The notes under the pieces are model-generated. The model was not told the DNA's origin. It was given only the letters and a program-made list of their open reading frames with translations, and searched no databases. From NCBI GenBank assembly GCA_033980235.1, contig CM067068.1, positions 32,397,046-32,461,045 on the forward strand: 64,000 nucleotides of DNA. Reading direction: 5' to 3'. Every line of letters starts with the position of its first letter. The stretch's first letter is position 1. The DNA comes from Diadema setosum (taxonomy: Eukaryota; Echinodermata; Echinoidea; Diadematoida; Diadematidae). The translations under genes were made by a program, and so were the position numbers. Below are positions 55,737 to 64,000 of this stretch, in pieces.

Positions 55737-57157
55737 TAGTATGAAAGTTCTGCGTCGGTGTGTAATAAAAACTCGATATATATATATATATATATTGAAA
55801 ACTGAGCAAATGTTTATATATGCATAAATAAACAGTATATTTATTTGTATTTTATAGATTATGAATTATGTTAAATAAAGAGGAAATCGATATGAAGGTG
55901 GGTTTTTTAAAGAATTTTATTCAAATAAAAAGATTCAGATTGTGCAAGTGAAATTCATTCGACAAAATTGCTGATACGAAATGCAAGAGATGACTGGCAG
56001 CAAACAATCTATAATGAGTATATTTCCAGCCGATATGGGAAACAAAATCTTTATTTCCTGATAAATATTCATCAATCATGATCTCTGTTTATTTGTGGTA
56101 GAAAATATGAAATATGTTGCATACAAAAACGATATTGTAATGAAAAAGGAACGTGTATCAATGTGATGTGGTGTATCTTGTATAGTGTGTGAGTAGGTTC
56201 AATATCCACTCGTGCGATATTCACTATGTCGACCACAATTTTATGTTGCCAATTGTTGCTCAACGTCACGAAAGCGTTACACCATTGTACATTAATACTT
56301 CCAGATTCTATTTATTGGGTTGTGCTCGGGTATCGAATCCTCACAATATCTGGCAACGTCATATATACATGTACTCGAGTTGCAGGCATACGCATTATAC
56401 ACTAAACGGTATACTTTCATGCACCGCATACACCACCACTATACCCTGCACATATTAAATTATATCGACGTCGCTCCAAGCGCCTACATTATACTTGTGA
56501 ATATCTTAAGGAAATGATGGACTAGTTTGAGGACGTATATCGTGATCATTTTCCTACACTGGAAAGGGCGGGAGGGGATGCGGCCATCATGGGTGAGGAG
56601 AAAGGGAAAGATGTCCTGCCAATTATTGCAATTATTGTCTTCCGGCAGGTGAATATTGCGAAAAAAAAAGTGGTTCTGTGGGTAAACAAAAAATAATAAT
56701 AATTAAAATAATAATAATAAAAAAAACACACACACACATATCGAGTTGTTGTCGGCACCGCGATATATTCATGGTGTCTTATTTTTCTTATTGTGAGTTT
56801 CTACATTGTCGCTCATGCTTCCGGCTTCGTCGAAGCGCCATATCTTATTAAAATATATATCATTAAAAAACAAAAAGGAAAAAGGTTGAAACATACGATT
56901 TGCCAAATCGTCAAAGAGCTGGGGCTGCCGGAAGTGTATTCAAGCATGCGTTCCATTGGAAAGAACTCTGCACACACAGAGAACCGTGAAACGGTTCCAC
57001 AGTGTCTAGATCCCCTTGTACGTAGTTTGGCGGCTCTGGGTTCAAATGGGATTTATTACACGACCATTGTATGCGTGTTTGGTGAGAATAACTTAAAAGA
57101 AAAGCGGAATATACAAACGCACTTTCCTAATTGTTTGCATAAATGCACTGCCCAGTT
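55541..57157. other. SLC6 intron 5, first part; no exon seen
   Basis: AT-rich, with TA microsatellites. A G+C-richer stretch at 56900-57060 is open for about 150 codons on the plus strand but has no family features. Confidence 0.5.
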
Positions 57158-57207
57158 ACTCTCTAAAAAAAAATCGAGTGAAAATATTCACTCAAAATCA
57201 CTCCAAT

Positions 57208-58122
57208 TTAAAGGGAAGGTAAACCCAAAGAACAATGTGGATTGAGTGAAAGCAGCAACATTAGTAGAACACATCAGTGCAAGTTTGAGGAAAATCGGAC
57301 AATCGATGCAAAAGTTATGCATTTTTAAAGTTTTGGTGTTGGAACCGCTGGATGAGGAGACCACTAGAGGATATGACGTATGAGTGGACAACAATACAAA
57401 GAAAATATAAAGGAAATTCAACAAAAATTCACTTTTCTAGAATTATGAAAGAGCAATGGACCAACCGCTTTCAGAAAGCAGGGGGAATAATTGCTACCCT
57501 TCACATATGTCAATATCAAGTTGATGGAATTTGTAATTTTCATGAAAAATTGATTTTTGCAGAATTTTCTTTTTTCTTGGTATTGTTGTCCACTCATACG
57601 TCATAACTTCTAGTAGTCTCCTCATCCAGCGGTTCCAACATTAAAGGTCCAGTTTACCTTTGGGAGCAGTGATTTAAAAAATGTTCAAGATATCACATTT
57701 GATGCATATGTGTAGGTCTGTTGTATCATAAAACATCCTACCATATGAAATATTTGCCATAAAACCTAAAATATAAGGAGATATCAGGGTTTTTCTCAAT
57801 AAACCGTAACTGTACACGGTTTAGTCTGGAAACATTTTTATTATAACTATTGTTCACATTTTGTGTATTTAACAACACTTAACATCGATTATACGGATTC
57901 AAATTTCGACAGTGGCTGTTTCTATCCCTAACTCACATTTTAGAACTATTTTAAAGCACTAATGCTTTCATCTGCAAATGGTAAATTATGCCTTTAAAAC
58001 TTTAAAAATTCATAACTTTTGCATCGATTGTCCGATTTTCCTCAAACTTTCAATGACGTGTTCTACTAATGCTGCTGCTTTCACTCAATCCACATTGCTC
58101 TTGGGGTTTACCTTCCCTTTAA
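57208..58122. mobile_element. TTAA MITE family B, long inverted arms, nested in A
   Basis: Ends TTAAAGGGAAGGTAAACCC and GGGTTTACCTTCCCTTTAA. Arms of about 250 bp are complementary (for example ggaaccgctggatgaggaga and tctcctcatccagcggttcc; tgacgtatgagtggacaaca and ttgtccactcatacgtcata). Its right arm is broken by element C at 57641. Confidence 0.9.
57641..57997. mobile_element. TTAA MITE family C, youngest layer, nested in B
   Basis: 357 bp from TTAAAGGTCCAGTTTACC to GGTAAATTATGCCTTTAA, same length as the copy at 3808-4164. Taking it out and keeping one TTAA restores the B arm (ggttccaaca-aactttaaaaattcataac pairs with the left arm). Confidence 0.9.
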
Positions 58123-58186
58123 CTCTTTTTTGTATTCACTCCTTTAAGAGTGAATATTTTCACTCTATTTTTTTTTTTTTAGAGAG

Positions 58187-59606
58187 TAGATGGAAAATTT
58201 TGTTTTTCTTGTTTCAATGTTTTGTTTGATTAGCAATGTGAAGTAGAAACGTAGGAATATATGGTTTCGATATTATAGTTTTATCGAGGAATAATAGGCC
58301 CACAAGGCGACTTTTTGCCTGGTACCCTCCTTGATTTTATGACACTTTATGACGACCCGTTCTTGATTACAATGCCAAGTTCGAAACTGAAAGCAAGCCA
58401 TCCTCAACAAGGAATAGGGTCGTGCACTTTTTGAAGGAGACGACTCCGACTGTAAAGTGAGACGCTAACTATGTGCCTCTGTTGTTGTAAGCAGCGAGCC
58501 CTTATAAAATGATGAAAGGCGGATATATAACATGCAACAGAGTTTGTCTTGTCAATATGTAAACAACGAGTATCGTATCTTCTTGGAGGTGGATTACTAT
58601 TTTCGGACTAAATGCCCTTTTGCACGTGGTTTTCACTTTCACTTGTTGGCGGCGAATGGAGCTGTTTCCGAGTCCGGGAGACGTTTTCATTTCCTCTTCC
58701 GTATATAGAGAGCTCTGGAATAGAAACCGCCGAATGATTTACTGGAAGAGTCCCTGTAAAATTCCTTCATGAGGCGATCAGGCTTGCGAGTACAGTCTCC
58801 ATATTGGGCTCTCTTCAATAATGAATTAAAGAAACGAAGGTGAAGTAATTCAACCTTTCCTTCATGTGATATTGCTTCTCTCAGCGGGTGGATACGATCT
58901 CATGATTATGATCCGAACTGGCCTTCCGAGAGTTTTAAGACGATAACTCGAATTTTTTGGATGTTTCCACTATATAATATAGGACTTCAAAAAGCATGCG
59001 TTATTGTGGGAAAAAAAGAACTCCTTACTTAACTAAAGATGTAGAGTTTCGAGCCCGCCTACATCAAAGCAGAATTATGCTGATTAGTATTTTTTTCCCT
59101 TCTGTAACACGACGTCTTAGTATTCCTTGTATGATTTTTTTTTTTGTTCTTGTTTTACGCAATCCGCATTACAATCCGTGCCATTATTCATACTCAATAT
59201 GTTTTTTCCTTGTATGGGCACTAAATCTTACATCCCTGCACTACGCACGCATGCACACAAAATGGGTTCCTTATTAAGCCAATACACAGTAAGCAGCGGT
59301 CTTCAATGACCTTCGAATAACCGATTTTTCGTATGATGTATTTTAATCTCTTAATTTGAAGAGCAGTGGAAAACAGCCAAGCAATAAGTGGTAATTGACC
59401 TGTAAGCGCTGCATTAATGGCTTTAGATAATTTTGATTGTCAAGAAGTCTTCAGTGGGTTAATGGCTTTAGTTACAAATGTAATTTTGATTGTCAAAAAG
59501 AATATACGTTCACCTGTACATGCTGATATGCACCCAGCTTATACATAAATATTTGTGACGTAGTTTTCATGAAGACCTGCCCATTTTTTTTTTAGATACT
59601 TCAGTT
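58187..59606. other. SLC6 intron 5, middle; nothing recognised
   Basis: AT-rich with T-runs. No exon-like segment with family resemblance on either strand. Confidence 0.5.
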
Positions 59607-59730
59607 CAGGGCCCCGTTTTATCAAAAGATAAAATCGATTTTAAATTCCCTTGCTACACAGGCTGCCATAGACTTACAGTTGAAATCAACTATATAATCA
59701 ATTTTAACTCTTCATAAAACAGGGCCCAGG
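59607..59730. mobile_element. Small MITE family F (CAGGGCCCYGTTTTAT ends)
   Basis: About 122 bp, from cagggccccgttttatcaaaag to cttcataaaacagggccca. The inner repeats aaaatcgatttta and tcaattttaac are also complementary. The GGGCCC-GTTT end type is widespread in invertebrates. Confidence 0.8.
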
Positions 59731-62207
59731 TCTCCTTTAAAAGGCCTTCAATGACCGTTATTTGCACATGCTCAGATTGTTACTGTGAACCTGCTTTTAG
59801 TGAACGTAATTCTAGTCAATGGATGATTGGGATGTTTAATTTACGACCGATAAAACCCTTTGATAATGATATTGTATACCACGCACGAGTACACTACCAT
59901 GCACACTCGTGTTTCTTTATGAAAACCTTTGAGAATTACGGGAAGTGTTATATCAGAATTGATTTCTCCACGTTTTTATTTTAGGTCCGACATAAAAACT
60001 AATTTTAATGTCCGATTCATAATTAGGGCAATAAATGGGTGTAAGGTGCAACGTACTGTTAGATGAAGGAACACGAGGAGCTTGGCTTCAATTCAATCCT
60101 TCATTTTCATATAAATTTCTTCATTAAACAGTGTAAGCCCTGTTTTGGCAATAGATGAAAGTTAGAAACTATTCGAGGCCACTGAGGTGTACTCCGGCCA
60201 TTATACGGTTAACATGAATAAAATTGTAAGTGCTGCTCTCTGCTTGAAGCCGACTCATGCTTTCCAGCGTCAAAATATGGTACGCCCTCCCCATGTAACA
60301 ACCCGTTTTGCCGTACTCACGAGTATACCTTTAAGTATCAAAGAGGTTCGAGAAATGGAGTCACAACAGTCTTATTCGCTTTGATCCCATGCTCCAAGCC
60401 GCCACCCAAAAATATTTGAAGTATGTGTCAAACTGGATCTGCCGCTCAGATGCGAAGACAATTAATTGACTCGTGTCTCATTGCATAATCACCAGCCACT
60501 TTCCAAGGAAGATATGTCTTTTTGATGGTAATTACTTTTCGCTATCCCTGCTTACAAACGATGGGCGGTAGACAATGGTAAAGGCACGCGGGTGTGCGAA
60601 TAGAAATTGCTCAAATATTGCTGAAATAGATATCAAAATTACTCGACTGTACGTGTCTGTACGCTAATCTGACATATTAATTTATAAAGAACTATACTTG
60701 AAGATGATATTACCATATTAGTTTCATTTGGCGGAAATAAGGAGAAAAGTGATAAAACTGATAAAACTGGCTTTCCATGAGGGTAAAATTTCAAACACTG
60801 TCACAAAATACAGCTCAGATTTACACTTTTGCACAGATTTTCGAACGGAATTGACTTTTGTTTTATATGCTTTATCATTAGGTGAAATTTCATTGCATTT
60901 GATATATAAACGAGCAGCATATACCGGACATTATGTTTAATAGCGTTAAAAATGAATCTTCAGATTGCTCAGAAAGATGGCGGCTTCAAGCATCCAACAT
61001 CAAAGGCACAAATGCACCTATGGAATTCTTTTGTCCATCCACAGAAAACTGACAGCTGATTGAATAATTATAGTCAGTTTTATAACTCCATCTCTCGAAC
61101 CTCCTTGCTAGTATCCACTGTGTTCTAGCACAAGATGTAGTATGACTATGAATGAGTGCATCAAACAGGTGACCTTGTCTGTAATTTTCCGTGCCACAAT
61201 ACAAAGTATGGTAGTTTTCCATTTGCCATTATCCCCGCAAGATCGACTTCGTGAAGCCTTTGTCCAATCGTCGTAGCGGGCTTCTGGCGCATCGCAATCT
61301 CATTCGTTGCGATACTGGTATCCTTTCAGTGCGTTTTTGGAGTACAGTGAAATTCAATCACCACCCGGTGTTCTTGCCTTTGAAAAATAAATGCATTGTT
61401 TTTGTTTTGTTTTGTTTTTTCATAATTCACGATTTCCCTTCCAAGAGAACTGGCTAACAAACTTTTGGCACGGCTTCAAATGTGTAGTTATCGTCGTGTG
61501 ATCACGCGGAGAGGATCTCACTCCCTCTCTCTGTTCCATTACTCTCTTTAAACTATGGCTAATAAAAAGTTAATGGTTATTGGTGTGGAGTGTGGAGTAA
61601 GCACACACACACACACTCATATATACTTCTAGATATAATTATGCCGTTTTCATGCTAGAATAGATTCACTCATTATGCTGCCGCTCTTTGCCCGGAGTCT
61701 GTAGAAATCGATCGTACAGTTTCCGAGCTCTCAGTCGATGTTCAGTGAACATTTGGCAATCGACTAACGCGATAGATGATATCGATCGAGCCAGCTTTTG
61801 GTCAGTCATCCGACCTAGTCTAGCTCGCAGACCCGTCGTCTCGCGTTTTAAAGGCACGAAACATGGTCTACGCGTTTATAGTCGGGGAAAGAGATGGGCA
61901 CTTTTCATACCAGGCACAACTGATCATAAGAACTTACCAATCCGGTTGATGACAGATTTAACCATGTTGTCGTGATTGGCAAAATATGTTTGTTTTCATG
62001 TTGTATAGCTTGTGGTGGTTGTTCTGGCTTTTTATTTTCATCTTAGGCACATGCACTGGTACAGCTATTCCGAGTTCCATCCGATCGTCAGAATGGTATT
62101 GTCATTAATCTGACAATGTAATCACTTGCACAAAAGCACAGTGAAATCTGCTACAACGCCCACTTGGCCGCTAGTGGAACCTGATTATCAGACCATGGAG
62201 AGTTACT
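59731..62207. other. SLC6 intron 5, right part; one weak exon-like site
   Basis: No SLC6 exon was found. On the minus strand an ATG at 61965 opens MVKSVINRI and reaches a perfect donor (GGATTG|GTAAGTTC) at 61938; the region 61666-61870 below it is open on the minus strand (RETTGLRARLGRMTDQKL…) but no acceptor in the right phase joins them. A (CA)n run is at 61601-61614. Confidence 0.4.
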
Positions 62208-62268
62208 CTCAGCATTTAACGGTCTCATGAGCTATTGTAACTCCATGATGAGACCGTTACATGCTGAG
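62208..62268. repeat. Hairpin, about 21-bp stem
   Basis: CTCAGCATTTAACGGTCTCA (from 62208) pairs with TGAGACCGTTACATGCTGAG (to 62268), with one mismatch and a loop of about 20 bases. Confidence 0.85.
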
Positions 62269-63084
62269 CACTGTGAATTCTCTAGAACCCCTTTAAATAA
62301 GTCTTAGACGGAAATCCCTGTGCCTGCAACTCAATGTAACTGCATTATAATATATAAAAAGGATCCCTTACAACCCATCAGCCGTGAATTTAGTTAGAAG
62401 ATACGATGTGCATCCGTCCCTGCATCGAAACGTATCCGCTTTATCAGTGATAGAATATTGATCATTAATGTTTAGTAAGATGTGGGTAGGACGTGCTGGT
62501 GTTTCTTGCTGATCGTTATCAGTTTCAACAGCCATCATATTATTTTAGTTTGCATCCGTCCGCATTGGGTGGGTTAATAGCTTCCGGCAAAGGAAAGCTC
62601 ATTCGCTCAAATTTTTAAGAGCAGATATTCTTCCGGGTATATAGGACCTACGGAGGAATTCCTGGAATTCTCACTACCATTTTCTTGTACAGAAATCTGA
62701 CTCTAAACCTTGCCACACTGTATGCGGGTTGATCCTGCAGGCGAGAATGCGTATCGGGTATGGTCACATCGGCGTCGTGAATCCGCTATCTATACTGCTA
62801 AAGACTCAAACACACATAACAGTGAAGACCATTTTCAAAATTATGTTAAACAATCAGGAAGTCCTGCAATTGTATAACACACTTTTCCAATACGGTTATA
62901 TTCATTGCAATGACTATCCTCTCCCCGAGAACAAATTAAATTGTGAGGGGTCCACCTACTCAAGGTCTACTCAGGAAGTTCACGGGAACTGTTTAATTTC
63001 CTGTTTTCAAAGTGATCAGTCAGTGTTCTAGTGCAAAAATGTGACACAAAGATGGAGCAGGTTAGTCATGTCTCCCCACCTTCA

Positions 63085-63101
63085 CCCCCCCCCCCCCCCC
63101 A

Positions 63102-63133
<32 letters not shown>
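63085..63133. repeat. Poly-C tract followed by (CA)n
   Basis: About 14 C and then about 14 CA units. Low-complexity; frames across it (minus-strand Cys-Val repeats) are not coding. Confidence 0.95.
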
Positions 63134-63135
<2 letters not shown>

Positions 63136-64000
63136 CTCGTTCTTCCATGTTTGTTTCCGGCTCTCACTTTGTGATCACATGGCGATAATAATATTCCGAT
63201 ATGGTTGAGAGCCACTTTATTCACTCCCACCCAACCGGGGGCCGTGGCGAGAGGGGGAGAAAGGGCAGACGCGATGCTTTGCATTCGTGAAACCCCTTGT
63301 ATCAGGCAAACGCAAGTTGTTGATGAAGCCAACAACTGATGCGTTTGTGAACGAAAATATCGGCATGACAGTTTCATTTGCTTTATCGTTCATCTTAAAT
63401 TGCAGTTGCGTCATAAGATTGCAGATGCGAGTATAGGCAGAGTTACGAAAATTCGAATAAACATATGATATCGCTACGGAACTAATCCAGAACTTCTCAG
63501 TGATCCACTGACTGATTTAGTGTGTACCGGTAATTAGTATTCATTGCGTTTTCTTAAGTTTTGTGTAAAGGATTATATGTGTCTTACAGGTAAATGTAAC
63601 CATGATATGGTCAGCTGTTTTTTGTTAGAACAAATTCAAGTTTTGTACAAGCGGAACACTCTGATGGTAATACACTATAGCTTAGTGAAACTCGAGATGA
63701 TTAAAAGTGTGTTCGGATTAAGTTCCTAGCTCAGGTTGGTGTAAGAACCTGGAGTCTCAACTCCAGGGGTTGTAGCAAAGGGTTCCCTGACCCTCACAAG
63801 ATCACCCTCAAGATGCTAGATGCCGCCGGAACAGTGTACAACGAGAAGAGGTTGTCGGATGGCATTGTCGGATATAATGCGGGGACTCTATATAGTCGGA
63901 ACCCATAAATAGACTCTTTACAAAACCAAGAGGTACTAGGCGAGCTCTAGTACCTCCTTAGACGTAGTAACTCTTCAGATCGCTCGGTCTATGGCCCGAC
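63134..64000. other. Right end of window; two small hairpins, no gene recognised
   Basis: CCTGGAG-TCTCAA-CTCCAGG at 63748-63767 and GAGGTACTAG-gcgagct-CTAGTACCTC at 63930-63956 can form hairpins. The word GGAGGTACTATAGGCGAG at about 41211-41228 is close to the second, so it may belong to a dispersed repeat that continues beyond the window. No SLC6 exon is visible. Confidence 0.45.

Larger units (their letters stand above)
57158..58186. mobile_element. MITE family A, copy 3, split by nested MITEs
   Basis: The outer layer has ends ACTCTCTAAAAAAAAATCGAGTG and cactctattttttttttttagagagt. The first 50 and last 65 bases are family A; everything between is the nested B element. It is the oldest insertion of the three. 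Confidence 0.85.

Noticed and set aside
61666..61965. A two-exon minus-strand gene starting MVKSVINRI
   Set aside because: The donor is perfect, but no acceptor in the right phase joins it to the open frame below, and both pieces are short.
1..64000. CRISPR arrays, operons or other prokaryotic systems
   Set aside because: Introns, LINEs, SINE-like elements and poly(A) signals show eukaryotic DNA; no regularly spaced direct repeats with unique spacers were seen.

Overview
The window reads as a stretch of animal nuclear DNA, most likely from an echinoderm and possibly a sea urchin. It has an AT-rich background, exons split by long introns, frequent TAGGCCTA and ACTAGTAC/GTACATGTAC words, abundant microsatellites, and many short inverted-repeat transposons (MITEs) nested in one another. 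The species assignment is inference from sequence texture, not from a match. All splice sites, repeats and palindromes were read by eye.

The one gene recognised with confidence is the 5' part of a plus-strand SLC6 (sodium/chloride-dependent neurotransmitter and amino-acid symporter) gene, most like the glycine-transporter branch. Four consecutive exons (37445-37679, 41901-42032, 43987-44326, 55339-55471) join in perfect phase into 280 codons covering the N-terminal cytoplasmic end, TM1, TM2, TM3, a long glycosylated extracellular loop 2 and TM4. TM5-TM12 must lie beyond base 64000. Two possible first coding exons, both ending in phase 0 as exon 37445 requires, lie upstream: 2333-2599 (89 codons, Ser/Thr-rich) and 19343-19360 (six codons, beside a possible two-way promoter). 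If right, the gene has alternative N-termini and a first intron of up to 35 kb.

Other exon-like pieces are on the minus strand and are not identified. They are a set of spliced segments with a poly(A) signal at 10.2-12.7 kb, an exon-like segment at 18999-19049, and a 68-codon open segment with excellent splice borders at 43415-43618, inside SLC6 intron 3.

Most of the rest is transposable elements. A full-length but broken CR1-like LINE (30.2-34.7 kb, minus) keeps ORF1, a PHD finger, an APE endonuclease and a reverse transcriptase, and a second LINE (22.6-24.5 kb, minus) is split by a MITE. There are TTAA-target MITE families (3.8, 4.8, 15.0, 21.8, 40.3, 57.2-58.1 kb), a MITE family that carries a (TTAGGG)n telomere-like array (3.1 and 18.3 kb), hAT-like MITEs (23.6, 38.2, 38.5 kb), and a tRNA-derived SINE-like insertion next to a 54-bp perfect palindrome (40.5 kb). 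A 2.3-kb non-coding element carries four perfect DR1 nuclear-receptor motifs (25.9-28.3 kb). A 5.1-kb structure with 1.1-kb inverted arms lies in SLC6 intron 4 (46.5-51.6 kb).

No rRNA gene, intact tRNA gene or CRISPR array is seen. No complete novel system is demonstrated. The best leads are the alternative SLC6 first exons, the inverted repeat that would fold in SLC6 pre-mRNA, the telomere-repeat MITE with its empty site in the same window, and the unidentified minus-strand exons.
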